A stretch of DNA of 64,000 bases from Yinghuangia seranimata (GCF_029953285.1 NZ_JASAOI010000008.1:1-64000); one strand, 5' to 3'. Shown: positions 1-8,358, numbered from the stretch's first letter. Numbers and translations: made by a program. The notes: generated by a model from the letters alone, not told the origin.

Positions 1-32
1 TCGGTCTATTGGGGGGCCGGGGGGTGCGGGGG

Positions 33-58
33 GGGGCCGCGGGGATTACGGCGGCCCC
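33..58. terminator. Hairpin terminator after permease gene
   Basis: Perfect 8-bp stem (GGGGCCGC at 33-40, GCGGCCCC at 51-58) with a 10-nt loop, just downstream of the minus-strand permease stop. There is no U-tract, as usual in this GC range. Confidence 0.5.
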
Positions 59-76
59 GCCCGGTCACCGCGCAGG

Positions 77-1501
77 TCAGACCGCGGCCGCCTGCGGGGC
101 GGCCACCGGGGCCTCCGCCTCCACGTTCTCGCCGTCCTCCCCCACCCTCTTGCGTCCGAAGTGGTTGAGCGCGAGGTTCAGGACGACGGCGGCGACGCAC
201 CCGGCGGAGATGCCCGAGTCGGCGATCATGGCGACCTTCTCCGGGAACGCGTCGTAGAAGTGCGGGTAGGCGATCGGGAAGACGCCGAAGGCCATGCTGA
301 CCGCGACGATCAGCGCGTTGCCGCCCTCGTTCAGGTCGGCCTTGCCGAGCGTGCGGATGCCCGCCGTCGCCACCGAACCGAACAGCACGACGCCCGCGCC
401 GCCCAGCACCGGCTGCGGCACCAGCGCCACCAGCCCGCCGACCACCGGCATGAGGCCCATCAGCACCAGGAACAGCCCGCACACCGCGACGACGAACCGG
501 CTGCGGATCTTCGTGAGCGCGACGAGCCCGATGTTCTGCGCGAACGCGGTGCACGCGAACCCGTTGAAGAAGCCCGCGAAGGCGGTGGCCAGGCCGTCCG
601 CGCGCAGACCTCCCGCGATCGTCCGGTCGTCGGCCGGCTTGTCGACGACCTCGCCCAGGGCGATGATGTCGGCCGTCGACTCGGTCATACACACGACCAT
701 GACGACCAGCATCGACACGATGACCGCCGCGTCGAACTCCGGCGCGCCGAACGCGAACGGCTTGGGCACCTCGAACACCGGCAGGTCCTTCAGCGTGCTG
801 CCGTGCACCTTGCCGAACGGGATCGCCGCGAGCGTCCCGACCACCAGGCCGAGCAGGATCGCGATGCGCTGCAGGAACCCGGTCAGCAGCTGGTGCAGGA
901 GCAGGATCGACACCAGCGTGATGCCGGCCAGCGCCAGGTTGGACGCCGAACCGTAGCCCGGCGCGTGCGAGTTGCCGCCCTGCGCCCAGTTCCCGGCGAC
1001 CGGCAGCAGCGACACGCCGATGAGCGTGATCACCGTCCCGCTGACCACCGGCGGGAAGAACCTGACGAGCCGGCAGAACACCGGCGCGAGGACGAAGCAG
1101 AAGACGCCCGCGATGATCGTCGACCCGAACACGACCGGCAGCGTCGCGTCGCCCTTGGACGCGACCACGGCCAGGATCGGCGACACGACGGCGAACGTGA
1201 CGCCGTTGACGAACGGCAGCCGCGACCCGACCTTCCAGAACCCGATCGTCTGCAGGACGGTGGCGAGCCCGGCGATCAGCAGGCTGGCCCCGAGCAGCGT
1301 GCTCAGCTCGGCGGCGGAGAGACCGAGCGCCCCGCCGATGATCAGCGGCGGCGCGGCGACGCCCGCGTACATGGTGGCGACGTGCTGCAGTGCCCCGGCC
1401 AGCAGCCGCCCGGGCGGCAGCAGTTCGTCGACGGGGTGGACCGCGTCCGCGACGGCGGCGGGGTCCTCGGTGGTGCGCTTGGCGGGGAGTGTCCAGCCCA
1501 T
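77..1501 (-). CDS. NCS2-family nucleobase (uracil/xanthine/urate type) permease
   Basis: Polytopic inner-membrane protein of 474 residues, expected to import a purine or pyrimidine base by proton symport. Visible family hallmarks are the early QHVATMY segment (about residue 39), the acidic TESTAD segment in the middle (about 273) and the NCS2 signature QNIGLVALTKIRSR (about 322-335). About 12-14 hydrophobic segments fit the family length of 430-480. I place the start at ATG 1501 because GGAGG lies 9 nt upstream; a GTG at 1516 would overlap that ribosome site. The substrate cannot be fixed from sequence; the QN-G-x-x-x-x-T-x-x-x-SR motif is shared by xanthine, urate and uracil carriers. It stands alone, with a small palindrome upstream at 1637-1648. 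Confidence 0.9.
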   Translation of the reverse strand: MGWTLPAKRTTEDPAAVADAVHPVDELLPPGRLLAGALQHVATMYAGVAAPPLIIGGALGLSAAELSTLLGASLLIAGLATVLQTIGFWKVGSRLPFVNGVTFAVVSPILAVVASKGDATLPVVFGSTIIAGVFCFVLAPVFCRLVRFFPPVVSGTVITLIGVSLLPVAGNWAQGGNSHAPGYGSASNLALAGITLVSILLLHQLLTGFLQRIAILLGLVVGTLAAIPFGKVHGSTLKDLPVFEVPKPFAFGAPEFDAAVIVSMLVVMVVCMTESTADIIALGEVVDKPADDRTIAGGLRADGLATAFAGFFNGFACTAFAQNIGLVALTKIRSRFVVAVCGLFLVLMGLMPVVGGLVALVPQPVLGGAGVVLFGSVATAGIRTLGKADLNEGGNALIVAVSMAFGVFPIAYPHFYDAFPEKVAMIADSGISAGCVAAVVLNLALNHFGRKRVGEDGENVEAEAPVAAPQAAAV

Positions 1502-1636
1502 GCGATGTGCCTCCACAGGGGAGGCCGCCCCCTGCGTGTGGAGCGGCCGTGGGTGGCTGTGCGTACGGCCTTGCGGTGTTTCCGGAGAAGCGCGCGCGTG
1601 CCGCGGGACCGGGGGCGATGTCGCCGCTGCGCAGAT

Positions 1637-1648
1637 ATACGGACGTAT
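1637..1648. promoter_or_regulatory. Short palindrome upstream of permease
   Basis: ATACGGACGTAT has perfect 5-bp arms around GA in an AT-richer stretch of the 1502-1837 gap, about 140 bp upstream of the permease start. It could be an operator. The rest of this 336-bp gap shows no gene and no convincing second site. Confidence 0.3.
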
Positions 1649-1837
1649 CGAATTCCACCATGCGGAACCCGACTTCCGATTTGTAGAAAGCGACTGTAGG
1701 GACGCGCACGAGACCGGTCAAGACTCGTCCCATGCGACGAAACGGATGGCGCTCGGGCCTGCCCGCGCACCGGCCCGGACATGCCGAACGCCCGCATCCC
1801 GGCGCAGGTGGCGCGGGGCGCGGGCGTCCGCGGAACG

Positions 1838-2482
1838 TCAGTGGTGTTCGCCCGTGCGGGTGGCGGAGCCGCTGGCGGACCACTCGGTGTCCTCCAGCTC
1901 GTTGACGTGCTTGCGCATGCGGAGGGCCGAGACGATCTCGACGAGGCCCACGGCGATGAGCCAGCAGCCGGCCAGGACGGTGAGGACGCGGATGGAGCCG
2001 AGCGGGGCGACGAGCAGGACGACACCGGCGATCAGTTCGACGATCGAGAGGAACATCTGCCAGCCGCGGCCCGGCATGGCGCGGTCGGACATCGCGGCCA
2101 TGACCCCGGTGATGCCGCGGAACAGCCAGCCGATACCGATCCAGATGGCGAGCAGGAAGATCGACTCGGTGGTGCCGCGGAAGCAGAACAGGCCCAGGAG
2201 GATCGACAGCGTTCCGCTGATGAACGCCATGACGCGCATCGCCGTGGAGGCGTGGGTGCCGAACGCGGCGATCAGCTGGAACACACCGGCGATCAGCAGG
2301 TACAGGCCGAACAGCACGCCGACGACGCGCAGCGTCGGCTCCGGCCAGGCCAGGACGATGATGCCGACGGCCAGCGCGATGACGCCCGCGATCAGGACGG
2401 CCTGCCAGGCGCTGCGCGCGAGCTGCTTGAAGACGCCGTCCAGGTCGTCGTTCATGGTGGGGTACGGCTCTTTGGGGTCCAT
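1838..2482 (-). CDS. HdeD-family (DUF308) membrane protein
   Basis: A 214-residue protein with six closely spaced hydrophobic segments, the pattern of the HdeD/DUF308 family of small acid-resistance-type membrane proteins. The duplicated three-helix units with repeated G-x-x-x-L-x-A-G turns (VLFGLYLLIAGVFQLIAAFG, then VLAGCWLIAVGLVEIVSALR) are typical. Start chosen at ATG 2482 (MDPKEPYP), with GGAG 5 nt upstream. A later ATG at 2455 (MNDDLD) is possible. No biochemical function is established for actinobacterial members, and nothing nearby suggests one. Confidence 0.85.
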   Translation of the reverse strand: MDPKEPYPTMNDDLDGVFKQLARSAWQAVLIAGVIALAVGIIVLAWPEPTLRVVGVLFGLYLLIAGVFQLIAAFGTHASTAMRVMAFISGTLSILLGLFCFRGTTESIFLLAIWIGIGWLFRGITGVMAAMSDRAMPGRGWQMFLSIVELIAGVVLLVAPLGSIRVLTVLAGCWLIAVGLVEIVSALRMRKHVNELEDTEWSASGSATRTGEHH

Positions 2483-2619
2483 GGCTCCGCCTTTCCTGGC
2501 ACCTGCCGAACGCGAGACATGTCGACTCATCGACATAATCCCGCTATCTCGACTAGAGCAGGGGCCGGGCGCCGCCGCAAACGGGGCGTGCGCCCGGCCT
2601 TCCGGACCCGGTCAGGGCG

Positions 2620-2832
2620 TCATTCGTCCTCGAGCCGGAACCCGACCTTGAGCCCCACCTGGTAGTGCTCGACGTGCCCGTCGACGATCTGGCCGCGCAC
2701 TTGGGTGATCTCGAACCAGTCCAGGTGCCGCAGCGTCTTCGAGGCGCGGGCGATCGCGTTGCGGATCGCGGCGTCCACGCCCTCGTGGGACGAGCCGACG
2801 ATCTCGGTCACGCGGTAGGTGTGCTCTGACAT
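2620..2832 (-). CDS. Dodecin family flavin-binding protein
   Basis: A 70-residue protein matching dodecin along its whole length: TYRVTEIVGSS at the start, DAAIRNAIARASKTLRHLDW in the helix, and VRGQIVDG then HYQVGLKVGFRLED in the strands. Dodecins form hollow dodecamers that bind pairs of flavins (riboflavin or FMN) and buffer or store them. The tryptophan (about W39) that stacks on the isoalloxazine ring in bacterial dodecins is present. The ribosome site GAGGGAG lies just before ATG 2832. Stand-alone gene. Confidence 0.93.
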   Translation of the reverse strand: MSEHTYRVTEIVGSSHEGVDAAIRNAIARASKTLRHLDWFEITQVRGQIVDGHVEHYQVGLKVGFRLEDE

Positions 2833-2983
2833 GGCACTCCCTCTTTCGAGCTCTTGCCGTAGTTCGCGGGGTGCGAGGCACCGCAGGGTCGGTTTTCAGT
2901 AGAACCCGGGTCCAACGGCCCCGCAAAAGCGGCGGCCGCCGGGCCCGACAGGTTCGGGACCGGCGGCTGCGGCCGGGTCAGCC

Positions 2984-4600
2984 CTACGAGACCAGCGGCT
3001 GGTCCTCCAGCTCGGCGAGCTTGACGGTGCACAGGCCGCCGCGTTCTGTCTTCACGTCGGTGACCTTGAGCTGGGTGCCGGGCAGGAGGACGTACTCCTC
3101 CTCGTCGGTGAAGGCCGAGAAGCTGCGGATGCCGACCGCGCGCCTCGGCTGGACCTCGAAGAGGGTGCGCTTGCCGCGGCTGCCGAGGAAGGAGCGGGCC
3201 ACGCCGAGCTCGGAGGTGCAGGACGAGACGCCCCACCACGTCACGGTCCGGCCGAGCGGGTACTGCGCGCGCAGGTCGAGCGCGACGCCCCGCCACAGCG
3301 GCTCGGTGCGGGCCGGGAGTGCCGAGACCGCCCCGAAGAGGAGCCGGAGGTAGGCGAGGTACGGCACGACCTTGCTGCGGTCCGGCGAGCGCAGGATGGC
3401 GTTGATCTCGCGGTAGAACGCCGACTCGCACGTGTAGAGGTACAGGGCGGCGATGGCGTCGGCGGAGAGCGTCGCGGTCGCGTCGTCCGCGCGGCGCAGG
3501 CCGAACTCGTGGGACCGCTTGACGTAACGGTCGAGGCCGGACAGGAGTGCGGCGACCGGGGCGACCGCCTCGGTGAAGTCCATCACCGGTGTGTCGAACA
3601 CGCCCGTGATGTCAGGGAGTTCGAGGCCTTCGTCCTTGACGCTGGAGAGGCGGTCCAGGTACAGCTGGTGGAGTTCCATGGTGGACGCGATGAACGCGCC
3701 CATGCGCTCGGCGGTCCCGCTGTCGGCGCCGCCGTTCGCGCCGGGGACCTTGTCCCAGCCGGTGCTCGGCAGCCAGTCGACGGGGTCGGTGCCGAGCGAG
3801 GCGAGCGCGTCGTTGACCATCGCGAAGTGGTCGCCGTCGCAGAAGATGTCGCCCTGCGCCGCGGGGTTCGGGTGGTCTATGTGCCGGACCTCGACGCCGG
3901 GGTATTTCTTCTGCAGCCGCTCGACGACCTTCTTCAGGTTGCGTGCGTGCGCGCCCCACCACGCGAACACGACGCCGCGGTCCTCCTCGTCGGCGTCCTG
4001 CTTGGACTTGAGGATCTCCTCGACGATGCGTTCGGCGACCGGGCGCCAGAACGCGGTGTGCCGGTCGGTCGGGGTCGAGCCGTCGGCGCTGGCGGTCAGG
4101 GACGCGTTGAGCAGCAGGACGCCCTGCGTGAGCATCGCCTGGAACCACTCCGGCGGCTGCACCGTCTCCTGCTTTTTGAGCAGCGCCCGGATATCGGCGA
4201 TCGGGGTCTTCTTTGGAATCCCGTACTTCCACATCGCCGCCGCTTTGATGATGCAGCGGATGCTCACCACGCGGCCGAACTGGCTGTCGCTCCAGTCGTG
4301 GAAGGTGTTGTCGAACATCGCGATTCCCGTCGCGCTTTCCGGGCGCGGATACGGGTTCTGCCCGAATATGACGACCTTCCACTTGTGCGGCGGATTCGGC
4401 TTGAGCGCCTGGAAGGTCAGTTCGCGGACCGGGACGGTTTCGGGACCGCGGTTCGCTCCGATGAACGAGGCCGCGTCCGTCTGCGCCTCGATCACCGGCT
4501 TGAGCAGCGGAAGCCACGGTTCGCCGCCGCCCTTGAAGAGGTCGGCGAGGGCGAGCGGGTCGTTCGCGTCGGGCGTGGCGGGGGTGTTCGCGTCGCTCAT
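2984..4600 (-). CDS. UNG-like uracil-DNA-glycosylase domain fused to R-S-E ADP-ribosyltransferase
   Basis: A 538-residue two-domain protein. Residues about 20-275 follow the family-1 UNG fold: water-activating loop GQNPYPRPESATG (80-92), uracil-recognition segment QGVLLLNASLT (159-169) and HPNPAA (243-248). The position of catalytic Asp64 of E. coli Ung is Asn82, and the Leu191 wedge is Ala247, so ordinary glycosylase activity is doubtful. Asn165 and His243 are kept. After a helical linker, residues about 430-520 form an arginine-type ADP-ribosyltransferase: Arg437 in LWRGV, SSCTS (459-463), and the acidic turn TDEEEYVLLPGT with an E-x-E at 500-502. I infer that it modifies a target using NAD+, with the UNG-like part as a DNA- or uracil-recognition module. 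The start at ATG 4600 avoids a low-complexity upstream extension. Divergent from a macro-domain gene. Confidence 0.82.
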   Translation of the reverse strand: MSDANTPATPDANDPLALADLFKGGGEPWLPLLKPVIEAQTDAASFIGANRGPETVPVRELTFQALKPNPPHKWKVVIFGQNPYPRPESATGIAMFDNTFHDWSDSQFGRVVSIRCIIKAAAMWKYGIPKKTPIADIRALLKKQETVQPPEWFQAMLTQGVLLLNASLTASADGSTPTDRHTAFWRPVAERIVEEILKSKQDADEEDRGVVFAWWGAHARNLKKVVERLQKKYPGVEVRHIDHPNPAAQGDIFCDGDHFAMVNDALASLGTDPVDWLPSTGWDKVPGANGGADSGTAERMGAFIASTMELHQLYLDRLSSVKDEGLELPDITGVFDTPVMDFTEAVAPVAALLSGLDRYVKRSHEFGLRRADDATATLSADAIAALYLYTCESAFYREINAILRSPDRSKVVPYLAYLRLLFGAVSALPARTEPLWRGVALDLRAQYPLGRTVTWWGVSSCTSELGVARSFLGSRGKRTLFEVQPRRAVGIRSFSAFTDEEEYVLLPGTQLKVTDVKTERGGLCTVKLAELEDQPLVS

Positions 4601-4809
4601 GGTGGCGGAATCTCCGAAATGTCGTACGGCGCAGACGGGTTCGCGGTGGAACCGTGGAATCGGCCGCAGGCTAGCAGCGCTTTCCGACAGTCTCGAAAGG
4701 GGCGGGAACAAAGCGACTACGGGTCGCGGGGGGCCACGGGCGGGCCTGTCGGTGCGGCCGCATAGAGTCGGAGACGACCGCAGCAAACGTTTCCCGAACG
4801 GGGTGGACA

Positions 4810-5487
4810 ATGACCGGTGTTCGCGCGCAGGAGCCGCTCAAGGTAGTGCTGACCGACATCAACACGAGCGTGGTGTCGGCGTGGCGCGCGGCCTTCGCGG
4901 GAACGCCCGGGATCGAGATCCGCAAGGGCTCGATCCTGGACGTCAAGGCGGACGCGTGGGTCACCCCGACCAACTCCCGCGGCCGCATGGACGGAGGCGT
5001 CGACGCCGCCATCAAGCGGCACCTCGGCGCGGGCATCCAGCTGCGCGTACAGCGGGCGATCCGCGAGGAGTTCGGGAGCGGCCTCCCGGTGGGCAGCGCG
5101 GTGTGCGTGCCGTCCGGCGCGACCAATCCGCGCTTCCTGATCTCGACGCCGACGATGGAGTCCTCGTCGGAGAACGTCAGCGAGACCCTGAACGTGGCGC
5201 TTGCCTGCGCGGCGGCGTTCCAGGCCGTGCACCGGCAGAACGAGCGAGTGCCCGGCAGCATCAGGTCGGTCGCGCTGGTCGGCATGGGCGCGCAGACCGG
5301 CCGGGTGCCGGCGCGGGTGTGCGCCAACCTCATGTGGAGCGGCCACGCGTTGTTCGAGGAGCACTACTTCGCGGACTACGACGACCTTCGCGACACCATC
5401 GTCACCCAGCTGGACGACCTGGAGAGCGCGCCCGCCGAGGAGCCGGTGCGCATCAAGCCCCCGCAGCGCGGCACCTCGCGCCGCTGA
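4810..5487 (+). CDS. Macro domain (ADP-ribose binding/hydrolase) protein
   Basis: A 225-residue protein consisting mostly of one macro domain. The N-terminal strand VVLTDINTS, GSILDVKADAWVTPTNSRG (40-58), then the glycine-rich loop MDGGVDAAI (60-68) match the MacroD pattern in which Asn and the Gly run hold ADP-ribose. The second phosphate loop VGMGAQTGRVP (157-166) is also present. Macro domains of this type remove ADP-ribose from proteins or nucleic acid; DarG, the antitoxin of the DNA-modifying toxin DarT, is one precedent. It is transcribed away from the UNG-ADP-ribosyltransferase fusion with 209 bp between starts, so I infer it reverses or restrains that enzyme. The exact chemistry is unknown. 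Confidence 0.83.
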   Translation: MTGVRAQEPLKVVLTDINTSVVSAWRAAFAGTPGIEIRKGSILDVKADAWVTPTNSRGRMDGGVDAAIKRHLGAGIQLRVQRAIREEFGSGLPVGSAVCVPSGATNPRFLISTPTMESSSENVSETLNVALACAAAFQAVHRQNERVPGSIRSVALVGMGAQTGRVPARVCANLMWSGHALFEEHYFADYDDLRDTIVTQLDDLESAPAEEPVRIKPPQRGTSRR

Positions 5488-5580
5488 ACGACGGGCACTG
5501 ACCGAACCGGCGCTGCGGGATCGCCCCCGGCGGGGCAGGATCGAAGGGTCCCGACCGCCACGAGGCATCCCGAGGTACGC

Positions 5581-6384
5581 ATGGCGACACCCGGCGACCC
5601 GCCGCCGCCCGAGCGGTCATCGACCCCGACGCCGGGGGACGCCAAGGCGTACTCCCCCGCCCGGCAGGCGCCCGGCGCGGCCACGGTGGCCGAGCTCGAC
5701 CGCCGGCTCGTCGACTGCCGGGCCTGCCCGCGGCTGGTCGCGTGGCGGGAGGAGGCCGGGCGGGTCAAGCGGCGGGCGTACGCCGAATGGGACTACTGGG
5801 CGCGCCCGGTCGCGGGCTTCGGGCCCGCCGACGCGGCCGTGCTGGTCATCGGGCTGGCCCCGGCGGCGCACGGCGGCAACCGGACCGGGCGGATGTTCAC
5901 CGGCGACCGTTCAGGCGACGTCCTGGTCGAGGCGCTGTACGACCTGGGCCTGGCCAGCCAGCCGACCACCGTGAGCCGCGACGACGGACTCGCCCTGCAC
6001 GGCGTACGGTTCACCGCCCCGGTCCATTGCGCCCCGCCGGACAACAAACCGACCCCGGCGGAGCGCGACACCTGCCGCCCGTGGCTGGTCCACGAACTCC
6101 GGTTGCTCCGCCCGACGCTGCGCGCCGCCGTCGTCCTCGGCGGGTTCGGATGGCAGGCCGCGCTCCCGGCGTTCGCCGCGACCTGCTGGCACGTCCCCAC
6201 GCCGCGCCCGAAGTTCGCCCACGGAGCGCGTACCACGTTGACCGCCACCGACGAGGGCCCGGACCTTGCGCTGTTCGGCTGCTACCACGTCAGCCAGCAG
6301 AACACCTTCACCGGCCGCCTGACCCCGGCGATGCTCCGCGAGGTGCTGGACGAGGCCGCCGTCGCGGCCGGCCTGCGGCCCTGA
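5581..6384 (+). CDS. udgB: Family-5 uracil-DNA glycosylase (UdgB type)
   Basis: A 267-residue glycosylase that removes uracil (and in characterised members hypoxanthine and other deaminated bases) from DNA. The diagnostic UDGb motif GLAPAAHGGNRTGR lies at about 91-104, where family 5 lacks the catalytic Asp of family 1. Four cysteines at 46, 49, 150 and 165 are placed as for the 4Fe-4S cluster. The C-terminal CYHVSQQNTFTGRLTP (about 234-249) is the family motif 3. It begins 93 bp after the macro-domain gene on the same strand and may be co-transcribed. Most actinomycetes carry one such enzyme, so it may be an ordinary repair gene. Confidence 0.93.
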   Translation: MATPGDPPPPERSSTPTPGDAKAYSPARQAPGAATVAELDRRLVDCRACPRLVAWREEAGRVKRRAYAEWDYWARPVAGFGPADAAVLVIGLAPAAHGGNRTGRMFTGDRSGDVLVEALYDLGLASQPTTVSRDDGLALHGVRFTAPVHCAPPDNKPTPAERDTCRPWLVHELRLLRPTLRAAVVLGGFGWQAALPAFAATCWHVPTPRPKFAHGARTTLTATDEGPDLALFGCYHVSQQNTFTGRLTPAMLREVLDEAAVAAGLRP

Positions 6385-6389
6385 CCCGG

Positions 6390-6665
6390 TCAGTCGCGCC
6401 GGTTGCGGGCGAACAGGCCTGTCGACGTGAAGTCGATGAGGAAGCCGAGGACGACGACGAACCAGCCGATGCCGGTGACGCCGAGGCCGGGCTGGTAGGC
6501 GAAGACGTACATCAGCGTGGCGAACGGGAACACGATCAGGCCCAGGAACGGGACGATGAACGTGTCGAACGCGCGGTCGACCAACGTGGTGAAGATCCAC
6601 ACCAGGGCCAGGGCGAGGCGCGGCGAGAGCGCGGCGACCATGGCGAGAATGCATCCGCAGCCCAC
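6390..6665 (-). CDS. Small membrane protein, function unknown
   Basis: A 91-residue protein with three hydrophobic segments and a short basic C-terminal tail (FARNRRD). The start is GTG 6665 with GGAGG 5 nt before it; the N-terminus MGCGC carries two cysteines near the membrane. It converges on the glycosylase gene with only 5 bp between stops. Similar small proteins are common in Streptomyces genomes but none has a known role that I can name. Confidence 0.7.
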   Translation of the reverse strand: MGCGCILAMVAALSPRLALALVWIFTTLVDRAFDTFIVPFLGLIVFPFATLMYVFAYQPGLGVTGIGWFVVVLGFLIDFTSTGLFARNRRD

Positions 6666-6753
6666 CGGGACCTCCGTTCACGGCCGGACGGCCTGTCTAT
6701 TTCCGATCATTTGACACCATTCAGTGCATCCGCGAGCGGCGCCACGCTGACCC

Positions 6754-6783
6754 TTGATTCACTTCCGAGCCCCCCGCTAGCGT
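6754..6783 (+). promoter_or_regulatory. Promoter of P450 gene
   Basis: TTGATT at 6754-6759 and TAGCGT at 6778-6783, separated by 18 nt, match the actinobacterial housekeeping -35/-10 pattern. The P450 GTG start lies 40 bp beyond. The palindrome at 6782-6805 covers the predicted transcription start. Confidence 0.55.
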
Positions 6784-6805
6784 TGTTTACGCGTGTGTAT
6801 ACAAC
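6782..6805. promoter_or_regulatory. TetR-type operator over P450 promoter
   Basis: GTTGTTTAC and GTATACAAC form 9-bp arms (8/9 complementary) around GCGTGT. The site begins inside the -10 box and spans the predicted transcription start, the position expected of a repressor site. No regulator gene is adjacent. Confidence 0.55.
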
Positions 6806-6822
6806 GACGACGGGGAGCCGCT

Positions 6823-7992
6823 GTGACCGCACAACTGCCGTTCGCCATCACCGAACCACTCCGCCCGCCGCCCGAGCAACGGCGGCTCCGGGACTCCGGG
6901 GACGTGCACAAGATCCGCACCCGCGTCGGGGACGAGGCCTGGCTGGTCACCGGCTACGAGCACGTGCGGGCGCTGCTCGACGACGAGCGGCTCGGCCGCA
7001 CCCACCCCGCGCCCGAGACGGCGCCGCGGTCCGGCGAGTCGGCGCTGCTCGGCACGCCCCTGCCCGGGTTCGAGACGGAGAAGGCCGACCACACGCGGAT
7101 GCGCCGGCTACTCCAGCCGTACTTCTCGCCGCGGCGGATGCGCGCGCTGCGAGCGCGCGTCGAGGAGCTGACCGCCGAACTGCTCGACGCGATGGAGAAG
7201 CAGGGCCCGACCGCCGACCTGTGCGCCGCACTCGCGCTGCCGCTGCCGATCCTGGTGATCTGCGAGCTGCTGGGCGTCCCGTACGAGGACCGCGAGCGGT
7301 TCCGGGCGTGGTCCGTCGCGGTCGGCGATGTCGCGGACGCCGACCGGTCGCTCCAGGGGCTGGCGGAACTCTACGGCTACGGCCTGGAGTTGGTCGCCCG
7401 CAAGCGGCGCGAGCCGGGCGACGACGTGATCTCGGGGATGTGCGCGACCGAGGGCGTGAGCGACGCCGAGATCGCCCGCATGTCGATGCTGCTGCTCTTC
7501 GCCGGCCACGAGACGACGGTGGTGCAGATCGGCTTCGGCGCGCTGCTGTTGCTGGCGACGCCGGGGCAGTGGGCGTCGCTGGTGGCCGACCCGTCCCGCA
7601 TCGACGCGGTGGTGGAGGAGGTCATGCGGGCGCCGTCGGTCGGCAACGGCGGCATACCGCGCTGGGCGAAGACGGATCTGGAGGTCGCGGGCACCCGCAT
7701 CCGCGCGGGCGAGCTGGTCATGCTGGACACGTTCGCGGCCAACCACGACGGCACGGTGTACGCGTCCCCTGACCTGTTCGACCCGGAGCGCGTCGCGGCG
7801 CCGCACGTGGCGTTCGGGTACGGCGCCCGCTACTGCCTGGGCGCGCCGCTCGCGCGCATCGAGCTGGCGGTCGTGTTCGGGCAGCTGGCGCGCCGCTTCC
7901 CGGGGCTGCGCCTCGCCGTCCCGCCCGCGGAGGTCCGGTTCACCGAGAACCAGCTGACGTCGGGCGTCGTGGCCCTGCCGGTCGCCTGGTAG
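6823..7992 (+). CDS. Cytochrome P450 monooxygenase
   Basis: A 389-residue soluble bacterial P450. The I-helix oxygen motif is LLFAGHETT, the K-helix E-x-x-R is in VVEEVMRAPS, and the heme loop VAFGYGARYCLGAPLARIEL carries the cysteine ligand; the usual His two before Cys is replaced (ARYC), as in many CYP107-like enzymes. GTG 6823 is chosen because GGGGAG lies 5 nt upstream. No ferredoxin or reductase gene is adjacent, so electrons must come from elsewhere. The substrate is unknown. Its promoter carries a strong palindrome, so expression is probably induced by a ligand. Confidence 0.92.
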   Translation: MTAQLPFAITEPLRPPPEQRRLRDSGDVHKIRTRVGDEAWLVTGYEHVRALLDDERLGRTHPAPETAPRSGESALLGTPLPGFETEKADHTRMRRLLQPYFSPRRMRALRARVEELTAELLDAMEKQGPTADLCAALALPLPILVICELLGVPYEDRERFRAWSVAVGDVADADRSLQGLAELYGYGLELVARKRREPGDDVISGMCATEGVSDAEIARMSMLLLFAGHETTVVQIGFGALLLLATPGQWASLVADPSRIDAVVEEVMRAPSVGNGGIPRWAKTDLEVAGTRIRAGELVMLDTFAANHDGTVYASPDLFDPERVAAPHVAFGYGARYCLGAPLARIELAVVFGQLARRFPGLRLAVPPAEVRFTENQLTSGVVALPVAW

Positions 7993-8055
7993 CGGACGCG
8001 CGGAGGAACCGCCGCCGCGCTCCGTCCGGGAGCCGGCGGCTCCGCCCGACCGGCG

Positions 8056-8358
8056 TCAGCGGGTGGCCACGGACGCCTCGATGTCGTCGGACGCCACGGT
8101 CAGCAGTCTGTGCGCGAGGTCGGACAGCGCCCTGGCCGCCGCGAGCTCGTCGCCGATCTGCGGGACGTCGCGGTCGGCGGGGTTCTTGCGGGCCGTGCCC
8201 CAGCCGCGCAGCGCGGTGTCGGGGTCGGGGTTCGTGCTGTCGCTGGTGTGCAGGTGGGCCTCCGCGTGGGTGCGCACCCGCTCGCCGTCCTCGACGTCGT
8301 CGGCGCCGGTCTTCTCGGTCAGGTACACGTCGACGGTCCAGTGCTTGATGGCGGACAT
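8056..8358 (-). CDS. DUF1876 (Rv2632c/Rv1738-like) protein
   Basis: A 100-residue protein with the DUF1876 pattern: HWTVDVYLTEK at the start, ARKNPADRDVPQIGDELAAA in the middle, then ALSDLAHRLLTVASDDIEA. Mycobacterial Rv1738 has this fold, resembles ribosome hibernation factors and is induced on entry to dormancy; that role for this copy is inference. ATG 8358 has a strong GGAGGAGG ribosome site. The upstream gap to the divergent DJ-1-like gene contains AT-rich palindromes. Confidence 0.88.
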   Translation of the reverse strand: MSAIKHWTVDVYLTEKTGADDVEDGERVRTHAEAHLHTSDSTNPDPDTALRGWGTARKNPADRDVPQIGDELAAARALSDLAHRLLTVASDDIEASVATR

